DNA from: Hymenopellis radicata
Taxonomy: Eukaryota; Basidiomycota; Agaricomycetes; Agaricales; Physalacriaceae
Direction: 5' to 3'
Length of the DNA: 16,340 nt
NCBI GenBank assembly: GCA_015501595.1
Contig: JADNRX010001003.1
Coordinates: 1 to 16,340, forward strand
Every line of letters begins with the position of its first letter. Position 1 is the stretch's first letter. Shown here in pieces: positions 1-7,330 of the stretch. Both the position numbers and the translations under genes were made by a program. Under the pieces are notes generated by a model. That model had not been told where the DNA came from. It saw only the letters and a program-made list of their open reading frames with translations, and searched no databases.

Positions 1-702
1 TCGCCAACAGCAAGAAGAGACAATAAAAACGTACCTCTGCCGCGTCGCCTGCAGACGACGAGGCAGCCCATATCCGCCGCCCCCGCTCTTCAAGTACGCT
101 GTTCAGCGTGGCGGGCGGCGTCTCCTCCTTGAAGTATGCAGACGCCAACTTTAAGTCGAGCGCCAATAGTCCTGCTGCCTCGTTTGCGAGGGCTTACGCG
201 TCCGAGTGGTGGTGTTTCCGTGGAGACGACTCAAAGTCGTTCTCCATTTATACGGCGCCGACTCAGAGTCGAGCGCCGGTGTCTTCATCGCCGACTTAAA
301 GTCGAGCGACGGGACATCGGAAGTGGGTCGCCGATACAGAGTCGAGCGACGGATGGGAGGTGGTGGTGGTGAGGAGAGAGACCCGATCGCACGCTTACGC
401 GTCCTTTCTCGGATCTCAGCCCGAGTCGCCGGATTTGACGCAGATACCTCGTTTCTGGGCCGCGACGCCCCGTTTAACTTCAGAAAAAATTATAAATTTA
501 ACTATAAATATATATGTAAATACCCGAGTGTCTACACGGGTGTTTGGGCACGGGTACTCATGGCCCAAAGCCAGACACCCGCACTCGGGTGGACACCCGT
601 CCCAACACCCTACCCGGCACTGCCAAACACTTGACACCCGGGTGTGAGTGCCGAATGCACCCGGGTGCACACTTAAACACTAGACACTCGTGCCCAGGTC
701 TA
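1..702. mobile_element. Non-autonomous hAT element, family 1, copy 1 (left end outside window)
   Basis: By eye this stretch is identical, base for base, to 12495-13196, the right 702 bp of the complete copy at 12067-13196. It ends with the terminal inverted repeat CACTCGTGCCCAGGTCTA at 685-702, as the complete copy does. The immediate right flank is CCGTCGAG (703-710), so an 8-bp target duplication of that sequence is predicted just left of the unseen left end. The interior has no convincing transposase; open frames in it are short and arise from GC-rich repeats. Near the right end there are many copies of ACCCG/CGGGT and CACTCG-type motifs, typical of subterminal transposase-binding repeats in hAT elements. 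The position suggests insertion at the 3' coding end of the minus-strand gene at 680-1938. Confidence 0.85.
148..350. repeat. Palindrome cluster inside hAT family 1 (also at 12642-12844)
   Basis: Five related motifs of the form CGACT-NNN-AGTCG, often followed by AGCG, occur near 149-160, 227-239, 259-271, 292-304 and 330-342. Examples are CGACTTAAAGTCG and CGACTCAGAGTCG. The first and last are imperfect. The arms are 5-bp inverted repeats around a 3-nt centre. The same cluster is present in the second copy. It may be a protein-binding array or a degenerate tandem repeat. Confidence 0.6.
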
Positions 703-1027
703 CCGTCGAGCACCAAGAAAGCAAATGGTCGCGCCAAGCTCCGTATCCCCGCTCTCTGAACCCTCCACCTGGTACCGGCTCTGGATTACTTTGTCAGTGA
801 GTAGCGGCAACGGTATCTGGCTCCAAGTTCACACCAGATGCAGCACTATACGGTTTGGTGAGTCTTCGTATTTCAACGATAGAAAATCAGTCGCTTACCT
901 GATTACGGCGTGCTCGCCGGCACGATGTGGCATTGGCCCAGCAACGCTTACCACCACATGAAGCCCGGTCAAGTCGTGGATACCCTCAAGGATCGGCGCG
1001 AGGAAGCTAACCATGTTCTCGATTCAT
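680..1027 (-). pseudogene. 3' remnant of the fungal gene at 1069-1938, behind an in-frame TGA
   Basis: Downstream of the conserved part of the minus-strand gene at 1069-1938 the sequence still reads like protein. A 45-nt intron (1028-1072, donor GTAAGT, acceptor TTCAG) leads to an exon (899-1027) whose second codon is TGA (1024-1026), followed by an open stretch containing FLAPILEGIHDLTG and VVVSVAGP. From memory, members of this family have Cys-Ile at the stop position, so TGC to TGA is the simplest reading. A donor GTAAGC at 898 follows. A later stretch encoding RERGYGAWRDHLLSWC (about 705-760) runs directly into the hAT terminal repeat, which would supply the final stop at 680-682. The joining of the last exons, including a possible 11-nt exon at 835-845, is uncertain. 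The alternative is that the true acceptor is elsewhere and the gene is functional. Confidence 0.5.
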
Positions 1028-1068
1028 CTGAACTGGGTTTAGCGATGGTAAGGAACACAAACAGTGAC

Positions 1069-1938
1069 TTACGCTGCACGTTCCTTTGGCTCCTGTGACG
1101 GTTTTGACGTCATCTTCCAGACGTATTCCTCCTTCGCCTGCGCTGCCTCGTCCTTCACGGCCTTTCCCCATTCCGCTTGTTCCTCTTTCGACATCGCCTT
1201 AAACGTCTTACGTGCATATTCCGAGTGGAAATCCACCTTCCAAACCGGCCACTGAGCCTCCGGCACGTGGTTCTTCTTCAATTCATCGCAAACTCGCTCG
1301 TACTCGCTCCTCGCCTCCTTCGAGATGGACTCCTTGTTCGTCGTCCACCATTGTTGGAAAGCTTGACGCGCCTTGGGGGGTTTCGTAATTCCAGAAAGCT
1401 TGCCGAGCAATACTACGAAGCCATCGTCCAGGAATCTGTGGCGCACCGAGGAGCGGACTTGCCAGAGTTTCTGCGCGCGGTAGCGCAGATATCCCCGAAT
1501 GCGCTTGACGTTCAAGGTTAGTACTGTACATGCATCGATATTCTCTGTCTCACCTTCTTTAGAATCTTCATTCGCTCCCTCTTCACCGCCATTTCCTCTG
1601 GCGTTAGCTTCTCTGCTGGATAGACCTTGTTCTCCTCCCATGGCTCCTCCGGTAGAACTGGCTCCTCGGTGTCTGCCACGGATACCGGACAATAGTAGAA
1701 GTATTCCTTGTAGAGGGCCTTGAGGAAAAGGCTCTCGCACTCGTGGCTCGTCTCCAGGGCATCGGTGTAGCGCCAAAGTCTCTCGTTCAAGAAACTCGCG
1801 CGCCACCCCTCTGCCCATCCTTTCAACGACAGTCAGTTGGACTTCACCTTTTTTGGTCTCGGCGTCTTTCTCTCTCTCACCATTGTGGTCGGGTTCAGGT
1901 TGACGACATACGTGGATGGTGGCGGTCTGATATAGCAC
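1069..1938 (-). CDS. Unnamed Agaricomycete multi-copy family protein, probably truncated
   Basis: Gene model on the minus strand: exon 1 1881-1938, exon 2 1554-1819, exon 3 from 1503 down to the stop at 1069-1071 (or spliced at 1073). Introns are 61 nt (1820-1880, branch AACTGAC) and 50 nt (1504-1553, branch TACTAAC). Phases agree throughout. The product is about 252 aa, lysine/glutamate-rich and probably soluble, with no signal peptide or membrane segment. Exon 2 gives FLNERLWRYTDALE and KLTPEEM; exon 3 gives RIRGYLRYRAQKLWQ, then a helical, charged C-terminal half. The order and spacing resemble an abundant family of uncharacterised mushroom proteins as I remember it; no function is known to me. 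The usual C-terminal part lies behind an in-frame TGA (see 680-1027). It is divergent to the gene at 2067 with 128 bp between starts. The first exon and start are the least certain part. Confidence 0.65.
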   Translation of the reverse strand: MLYQTATIHVCRQPEPDHNGEREKDAETKKGEVQLTVVERMGRGVAREFLERETLALHRCPGDEPRVREPFPQGPLQGILLLLSGIRGRHRGASSTGGAMGGEQGLSSREANARGNGGEEGANEDSKEGETENIDACTVLTLNVKRIRGYLRYRAQKLWQVRSSVRHRFLDDGFVVLLGKLSGITKPPKARQAFQQWWTTNKESISKEARSEYERVCDELKKNHVPEAQWPVWKVDFHSEYARKTFKAMSKEEQAEWGKAVKDEAAQAKEEYVWKMTSKPSQEPKERAA

Positions 1939-2066
1939 CAGGAATTCTTTGCCCGAACTTCAAATTCCGCATAAATCGCCAAACATCGCCACTAAATAAT
2001 CCAATTCCTTCAGCATTCCCTTTTCCTTATCTACGCGCTGGGCCTTGTCGCATACTTGTCGTCGTC
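1939..2066. promoter_or_regulatory. Short divergent (bidirectional) promoter region
   Basis: Only 128 bp separate the predicted starts of the minus-strand gene ending at 1938 and the plus-strand gene beginning at 2067. The interval is AT-richer than its flanks. It holds a CCAAT pentamer at 2001-2005 and a pyrimidine-rich stretch (about 2011-2035) just before the plus-strand start, as is common upstream of fungal start sites. Both 5' UTRs must fit here. This is inferred from spacing; no transcription start is proven. Confidence 0.4.
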
Positions 2067-3106
2067 ATGTCTTCCCCTGTTCCCCAACAGGTTCCTTCCT
2101 CGGTAACGTGCGATGGCACCCCACGTCCAACCACTCCTGTTAATGCCACCACTCCCATGAAAGGCGTTCAAGTCACTCCTTCTCCTTCTCTCGACCGTTC
2201 CTCTACCCCGCTCGTGTCGCAACCTCACGCCATGGCTGATGTTCAACATACTCCTTCGCGCGCCACACAGTCGGTCCTGCCTCAGCAGACCCCTACGTCT
2301 CCCGGCCATGATCTGGCTCATGCTATCGTCCTGTCTGATGCCACTCCCAGGCGCCTCCCAAGCGCTCCAGTATCTTCGCGCGCCTCTACCCCTTCGCCTG
2401 CGGGTACCAATTCAGTCATGCGGACACCCACGAAAACCATTGCCCGTCGCGCGGTGCCTAAGATCCCGGACACTCCAACATCCCCTGGGCATGATCCCAA
2501 GCACGCTATCTTCATCTCAGAGGATTCCGACAGCGAGAGCACTGCCGCTCAAGAGGGCTCTGACTCTGATAGTGTCCGCGTTGAAATTCAAGGTAGTTCC
2601 TGCCATGTGTCTGAGTCGTTGATAACTGATTTGGACTAGGCTCTCATCAATCTCTGGGAACTGCCGCGGACAGTAAGCTGATATTTTGTTAACCTTTTTC
2701 CCACTAATATCCCGTGGCGCAGATTTGCGAAAGGCTGCTCCATCCGACAAACTGCAGGAATGGCTGTCCTGCGTCGAGCACCGCAAAGTCCCTACTGCCC
2801 CCCTCGTCGTTAATCGCAGCTTTACCTCTGATAAATGGTATCTGGTGATCCGTGGTTCGTTTGTCGGGGTTTTCCCTTACTCGTTAGTCCTTTATTCTCT
2901 TTCTCTGCTGAAAGCTTAATCTACGCAGGTACTGGGCCGAAACCGCTATGAAGAAAGTCCCAAACTCTTCCTTCGTTGTCCGTTCGGTGCTGCAGTCTGA
3001 AGCTGTCGCCGAGTTCAACCATGCCCTCAAGGCTGGACTTATTCAAATTGTAAGTTCTTCGTTCGGCAAGTCCCTCACCTCAGTTCCTGATTCTTGACAG
3101 GTTTAA
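2067..3106 (+). CDS. RNase H1 N-terminal (hybrid-binding)-like protein with Ser/Pro-rich N-terminus
   Basis: Five exons: 2067-2592, 2640-2672, 2723-2882, 2929-3049 and 3101-3106, separated by GT-AG introns of 47, 50, 46 and 51 nt; all phases agree and give 281 aa. Residues 1-176 are a low-complexity Ser/Pro/Thr-rich region. It contains a duplicated block (about 75-91 and 136-151) built on PTSPGHD..HAI, each followed by a hydrophobic-acidic stretch (AIVLSD; AIFISEDSDSES) that resembles SUMO-interacting motifs. Residues about 225-281 start with WYLVIRG, have G-V-F-P-Y and W-A, and end EFNHALKAGLIQIV. This is the layout of the RNase H1 N-terminal/viroplasmin-like fold, which in RNase H1 binds RNA-DNA hybrids. 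No RNase H catalytic domain follows, so a binding role is more likely than an enzyme. Related to the next gene (3350). The ATG at 2067 is the first in frame after the promoter. Confidence 0.75.
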
Positions 3107-3349
3107 CCAATCGTGATGTGTCTGTAGTTACTTGTGATACGTATCCTTTGCCAATTCAAATCATTGTTTATCTGTCCTTGTGCCCTTGTTAACTTCCACC
3201 ATCACCAGGCCTTATTGAAATTGTAGGCTGTTCAATGAGACTTTTCACGGCGTGTTCTAACCAATCATAGTTTTGCGGGTCTACTTAAGCCTTAAATACA
3301 TGTGGTACGTATTTGCCAATCGATCTGTTCCTCCCCTCCTCATCGCATC
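3107..3349 (+). promoter_or_regulatory. Intergenic spacer with likely 3' end and promoter
   Basis: This 243-bp gap between two same-strand related genes has no convincing coding frame. It contains CCAATC near 3261, GTCTACTTAAG near 3278-3288 and a TAAATAC stretch about 55 bp before the ATG at 3350, any of which could serve as core promoter elements. Nothing is demonstrated. Confidence 0.25.
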
Positions 3350-4302
3350 ATGTCTCAGGTGTATTCCAAACTTGTGCTGCTCGATTCGGATTCAGACGAT
3401 GGGTCCGATGCTAGCCTTGAAGGTTATTACAGTGTCTCCTCTCAGGAGTACTTCTCTGGGGATGAGGAGTTCTTCGCACTTGTTCGTGCACTCAGCATTG
3501 CTGAGGACAAATCTGCTGATGAGGCGCAGCACGGTTTGTTTGTTTCAGCATGTTCATTCAGTCGGCTTATCGTCTATTTCCAACCAGGTCCCCCAGCTAC
3601 ACGCTCGAACAAGCCCTCGTCGTCTACATCCTTGGCGGCTATACCTCCGACTGCCAATGGAGATTCGACTGCTGCCAAATTAGGCTCATCCGAGAATGAT
3701 ACCACGCTGTATGCACTCGTGCAAGGTGGACACCATCGGCTCACCCCTCACTGGTGAATGTGTTCTCCTGACATCAAGCTACCATTTTGAATCTTTCCAA
3801 TCTAGGTCTGACGCTGCTGCGACCAAGGCCGCCGATCCTGATGTCCAAGTACGGGCCCTTGTACGTCGACGAAAGCAACACAAGACTTCCAAGCCGGTCA
3901 TTGTCGTCTTTGTCAGTCTCGCTCCTGGCGTTTATCGCAATTGGCGATCCGCCAAAACCCAAGTCAGTGGCGTCTCCGGATCGATCTTCCATGGCTACGT
4001 GAACCAGAATTGTGCCACAGCGGCATTCCGCTTTGCGACGGCCCGGGGATGGACTCTTGCAGTGGAGATGGCCAATGTGGTCCGTATCCAATCTGTCAGG
4101 CGCCACCTTCTATCTCTCTCCCAATTTCCTTTACCCGGGGATTTTTCGGACAATGCTCTAAACAAGGGGTTAGATCGAGATGCCTGGTTTTGCATCTACG
4201 TGGGCGCGTCTCCCGGAATCTATCGCACGCAGTAAGACCTGTTCCGCTTTTCTGCCCATTACAAATTCTGATTCACTTTCATACAGTTTAGAATGTGCCT
4301 GA
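3350..4302 (+). CDS. Protein with two RNase H1 N-terminal-like modules, second cut by premature TGA
   Basis: Exons: 3350-3533, 3588-3753, 3806-4231 and 4287-4302; introns 54, 52 and 55 nt. The first intron is a multiple of three and open, so its retention cannot be excluded. The product to the first stop is 263 aa. Residues 7-20 (KLVLLDSDSDDGSD) form a hydrophobic-acidic SUMO-interacting-like motif; residues 40-130 are acidic then Ser/Ala-rich; a basic patch RRRKQHK precedes the first module. Module 1 (about 147-205) has VIVVFVSLAPGVYRNW, then V-S-G-V-S-G. Module 2 starts at 243 with WFCIYVGASPGIYRT and stops at codon 264 (TGA, 4300-4302), yet the rest of the module continues in the same frame (4303-4416). 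It follows the related gene at 2067 in the same orientation, suggesting tandem duplication and divergence. Function inferred: nucleic-acid (hybrid) binding. Confidence 0.7.
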
Positions 4303-4416
4303 AATACCATTGGTATTCCGGGAGCGACGTTTGAATCTTGGGAGAGTATGGGTGTCGCGCGCGGCAAATTCAATGAAGCATTGCAGGCGGGTAGAGTTAC
4401 TCTGAAGCTGAACTGA
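4303..4416 (+). pseudogene. In-frame tail of the second hybrid-binding-like module behind TGA
   Basis: After the TGA at 4300-4302 the same frame stays open for 37 codons to TGA 4414-4416. It encodes IGIPGATFESWESM and KFNEALQAGRV. This is the expected second half of the module: compare EFNHALKAGLIQIV at the end of the gene at 2067. The coding tail has survived without a frameshift, so the stop is either recent, bypassed, or a sequence error. No alternative acceptor skips the TGA in frame. Confidence 0.6.
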
Positions 4417-4461
4417 ATAAATTTTTTTTGCGCGTCTCTCTTACGATTTGAACGTCGCGAG
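4401..4461 (+). repeat. Diverged 61-bp direct repeat, copy 1
   Basis: Matches 5080-5140 at about 42 of 61 positions without gaps. Shared blocks are TGAAGC, CTGAATAAA, CTTACGATTT and TCGCGAG. It overlaps the stop codon and an AATAAA polyadenylation-like hexamer (4416-4421) of the upstream gene. The two copies bracket the KDZ-type fragment. Confidence 0.5.
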
Positions 4462-4533
4462 TGTCCCTAACATTCAAACGTTGACTTAGGACGACCATGT
4501 CGTCGGTTCGTACCAGACTGGAATGCTTGACTT

Positions 4534-5015
4534 GTGGTGCTCGCTGGGCCGAGGCTGGCCGCTGCAGGTGCTCTGAATCAGGTGGCGGCGGGAGGAGGAG
4601 ATCAGACGCCGCAGACTCAATGGGTCGACGTGCTGGTGCGGTGTGACACCTGCGGGGACGTATGTCAATCCGTCGAATGTTCGCGGCGAACTCATAGGCT
4701 GTGTCCTCTGCACACTGTTCGGGTATGTTGATTATCTCGGCAGTTGTTCAAAGCTCATATATGCGACAGGTTTGGCGCCAGTCGGGATTCTGGGAATGCA
4801 CGTCTGTCTTTGATTTGTACCCCGACCTCGTATATCATGTTGGTCACAATGGCGGCAACTGTCCCTATCCTCACCCGACCAGAACTTTCATTGTAATTCA
4901 CACAAACGGTGTCCATCATGTTCGAGGTGCCTTTTGTGCCTGCGATGATCTGGCAAGTTGGCAGCACCAGGCTCTACGATCTGGTTGGTACCCGGCGGCG
5001 ATAGCAGATCCATAG
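4534..5015 (+). pseudogene. KDZ-transposon cysteine-cluster (CxC2-like) fragment
   Basis: Two exons (to 4722, and 4770-5015) joined by a 47-nt phase-0 intron with acceptor GCGACAG. The frame encodes CDTCGD, CSRRTHRLCPLH, a W-x-F-W run, VGHNGGNCPYPHP, FIVIHTNGVHHVR, FCACDD and SGWYPAAIADP, in that order. This series of Cys/His pairs, G-H, N-G-H/I-H and G-W-Y-P-A matches the cysteine-cluster domain found N-terminal to Kyakuja-Dileera-Zisupton transposases in basidiomycetes. A full KDZ protein is several times longer and the transposase body is missing: the frame stops right after the domain at TAG 5013-5015. No in-frame ATG precedes the domain; the ATG at 4497 is in another frame and I could not find an intron joining them. 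It is either a relic or a domain captured as a separate small gene; the position given for the 5' end is a frame limit. Confidence 0.65.
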
Positions 5016-5079
5016 TCATTTACAAAGGTTGAAGTTGTCGAGCTTTGGAGACAGTTTCACAGGCGCTAAATTGGCTGGT

Positions 5080-5140
5080 AGTGAAGCCGACCTGAATAAA
5101 ACTTTTTATTGGTGTCATCTTACGATTTCCAACTCGCGAG
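5080..5140 (+). repeat. Diverged 61-bp direct repeat, copy 2
   Basis: Partner of 4401-4461 (see there). It contains AATAAA at 5095-5100, about 80 bp after the stop of the KDZ-type fragment, so it may act as that unit's polyadenylation signal. A duplicated 3' gene end is a plausible origin. Confidence 0.5.
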
Positions 5141-5175
5141 CTTTGAGCATATGCCAGACAAAGCTTCGTACGATT

Positions 5176-5858
5176 TCAAGTAAACGTTGTACAACGAAGG
5201 GAGGAGTTAGCGACGGCTAAGGCCAGTGTACCCTCCTCCAGATGCTCCAAAACGTCGTATACATAGGCTCGCAATTTGTAGCCAACGACCCTCAGCGTGT
5301 GACTCACATCTCCGTACACTGTGGTGTCCTCGCCCGACAATGTTCGCAGCTGCATCTGTAGCTCGAACATCAGATCCAAAAAAGTATCCAGATGTTCGAG
5401 CATATCCTGGACGTACTTGAGACGGTCTGGGGCAGGAAGAGAGAGTGCATCAACCGCAGCCTTGTATGCATACGCGCGAGCGTCGTGCCCGATTATCTCG
5501 AAGAAGGTGTAGAAAAGATGTTGGAAGTCGTCGTGAATACAGATCTCTTGTCTAAACCCTCCTCAGCATGTGTCCTGCTTTAGCTTAGGAGAAGACTCAC
5601 TCGGCAACGGGCATCCTCGAGCGTGGCGGATCGCATTGGTGATCCCGTTTCTTATCCTCCTCCCGCTTTTTGGCAGCATATGCGTAACGCTGGTGTCGGC
5701 GCAAATGCTCGGCATTACTACACATAGGTACAGGTCATCCATCAAAGACCGCGAGCCCGTAGGATAGCATGTACACACCGTTGATAATATACCTTCTGGT
5801 TCCTTTTCGTTGCAGCTTTCTTCTCCTCTGGCGTAGAATATAGCCATGGACGTCCCAT
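5176..5858 (-). CDS. 'MGRP' family fungal protein with basic N-terminal region, function unknown
   Basis: Three exons on the minus strand: 5779-5858, 5601-5717 and 5176-5551. Introns are 61 nt (donor GTGTGT) and 49 nt (donor GTGAGT, branch GCTGAG); phases agree and give 190 aa. The N-terminus reads MGRPWLYSTPEEKKAATKRN followed by YYQRNAEHLRRHQRYAYAAK: a strongly basic, helical region of about 50 residues. As I remember it, this pattern (MGRP.LY.T.EEK.AA....K..YY.RN...L...R) is common in small uncharacterised Agaricomycete proteins and looks like a nucleic-acid-binding helix, somewhat like the basic half of a bZIP. Residues 70-180 are mostly helical, with FQHLFYTFFEII and VYDVLEHLEEGTLALA. 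No Cys/His zinc motif, signal peptide or membrane segment is seen. The start was chosen because it restores the conserved MGRP beginning. Confidence 0.75.
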
Positions 5859-6218
5859 ACGTGTAGCCGCCCACGTCACCTCTTAGGAGCGCGACCTATT
5901 ATGGAAGGGAGACGGAAATGTGGGCTTGAGGTGTAGGTGATCACAAAGGTTTGAGGTCAAGATGTATCTGCGTATAACGCGTTTGAATGTAGCCTTGCTT
6001 TCTTCATACTTTTATTCATCTTTTACTTCAGTTTCATCCAGAAAATTCAGCATTTGTTGTCAAGGTGTCTATATTAAAGATCTATTAATCACAGAATGAC
6101 ACGCTTAGAAATGCGCCCGTCATGGCGCTGCCGAGAGACTGCTTTCAGAGGGCGCGGTCAGGAATAGGGTGGCATTCCAAAAGGTCATGTCATGCTGCCA
6201 AAAGTTGCCTAAGTCTTC
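5859..6218. other. Intergenic region upstream of the 'MGRP' gene
   Basis: About 360 bp upstream of the minus-strand gene starting at 5858 and before the tRNA-like sequence at 6219. No open frame of convincing composition is visible on either strand. The 5990-6090 part is AT-rich. It probably holds the promoter of the 5858 gene and otherwise nothing I can identify. Confidence 0.3.
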
Positions 6219-6295
6219 GACCTTAATAACACAGTGGTTATATTGTGTGTCGGGGTGTATCTCCCCGACACGCGGGTTCGCCCTCCGCTGAGGTC
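6219..6295 (+). ncRNA. tRNA-like cloverleaf with atypical anticodon loop (tRNA-derived or SINE head)
   Basis: A full cloverleaf can be drawn by hand. The acceptor stem is GACCTTA (6219-6225) with TGAGGTC (6289-6295), 7 pairs including one G-T. The D stem is ACAC/GTGT around AGTGGTTATATT. The anticodon stem CGGGG/CCCCG (6251-6255/6263-6267) extends outward by further pairs. The T arm is GCGGG/TCCGC with loop TTCGCCC, giving a B-box-like GGTTCG. The 7-nt anticodon loop is TGTATCT; it lacks the near-universal T at position 33 and a purine at 37, so it is unlikely to be a normal decoding tRNA. Together with the related sequence at 15942, a tRNA-derived short element or a modified tRNA pseudogene is favoured. 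Confidence 0.5.
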
Positions 6296-6478
6296 TTCAT
6301 CTGTTGATCTTTTTGGAGACCACTAGACACTGGGCCCAGGCTCACGCTCTCACTTAACTCAAGAGTCCATACCAAGCAAAAATATTCAAATTCAATATTC
6401 ACGATTCAGCATTGCAAGACATTTCGAGATATAAGTACAAAAGCAACCTGTTACAATCCCTAAAGTCCGTCACAATTC

Positions 6479-7117
6479 TCATTCATCATTGTCGACGAAC
6501 TCGTCGTTTTCCAGTTCCATCTCATCTTCTTCTTCGCCGTCGACGACCATACCGCCCTGCTGTTCCCCATTGAAGAAGGGCCGTACGTGATACTTTCCCC
6601 ACTTCCAGCTGCTCTTGAGGGTGCACGCACAGTTTGTGAGCCGGCAGCGGAAGCAAGCTGTGTTCGTCATGTCAGGCTTAAACCAACAGTGTGACGAGTC
6701 CTTGGGGGTGTCTGGTTTCGTGGGTGGTCGTGGATTTTTCCCGTTCACCTTCAGAGTGACGACGACGCTGGAGTCGCATTGGGTGCATAGTTGCGGCGCG
6801 TCCTGGTCGGTGTTTCAGCAAGGGAGTCACGCGGAGGTGGTACACTTACTATGAGGTTCCCGGCAGCGCGTTCTTGGGCCCAGAAGTCTGCGCATTTTTC
6901 GATGAGATAGGGCCACGACTTAGAGTCCAAGCCGTCGAGGCTGCTGTCTTTGGAGTAGTGCAGCATTTCTTTTCCGTGCCAGACTGCGGCGCTCAGTACA
7001 GGTGATGCTGCAGAATCGACGCGACATACTGTTTGGGTCGTTCGCGCGGTCGTTCCTTCTGCGCCCTTTGGACGAGGGTTGCTTGTTGAATTTGCGTTTG
7101 TCGTTGGTGTTGGTCAT
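6479..7117 (-). CDS. Cysteine-rich protein with acidic C-terminus, possibly zinc-binding
   Basis: Three exons on the minus strand: 7030-7117, 6850-6983 and 6479-6802. Introns are 46 nt (GTATGT, branch TACTGAG) and 47 nt (GTAAGT, acceptor ACCAG); phases agree and give 181 aa. The first 25 residues are basic (KRKFNKQ, KGRRR). Residues 30-74 contain WHGKEMLHYSKD and SKSWPYLIEKCADFWAQE, a block I associate with uncharacterised Agaricomycete proteins. Cysteines sit at about 60, 80, 83, 113, 124, 127, 132 and 134 (C-x2-C, C-x2-C-x4-C-x-C), fitting a metal-binding knuckle. The last 25 residues are mostly Asp/Glu. An upstream in-frame ATG at 7141 would add 8 residues; 7117 was preferred for its better context (ACC before ATG). 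A nuclear, nucleic-acid-linked role is a guess from composition. Confidence 0.7.
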
Positions 7118-7330
7118 GGTAGGAGTGGAGAGAGCAACCATCATCTCCAGTATGTGGGCGCTAAACACATCTTCGCGAAGCGTAGTTTCCGTTTCTGTGG
7201 TTCATTTTCGGACGTACCGGCGTTACCGTCCGTTGGCGCGGCTCTTTCCCTCACGTCACTTAACTTAATACTGTTTTACACCAAGCAATGACATGCCGAC
7301 AATGATCTACAATTGAACTCGATTCTACGT

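Noticed and set aside
206..634. 142-aa open frame in the hAT element (also 12700-13128)
   Set aside because: Composition follows the GC-rich palindromes and ACCCG repeats. There is no transposase motif, and several overlapping frames are equally long.
1743..2066. N-terminal extension of the gene at 2067
   Set aside because: The frame is open, but it overlaps the minus-strand gene's first exons and their shared promoter. The ATG at 2067 fits better.
6247..6271. GTGTCGGGG/CCCCGACAC hairpin as a terminator
   Set aside because: Intrinsic terminators are bacterial. Here the hairpin is the anticodon arm of the tRNA-like cloverleaf.
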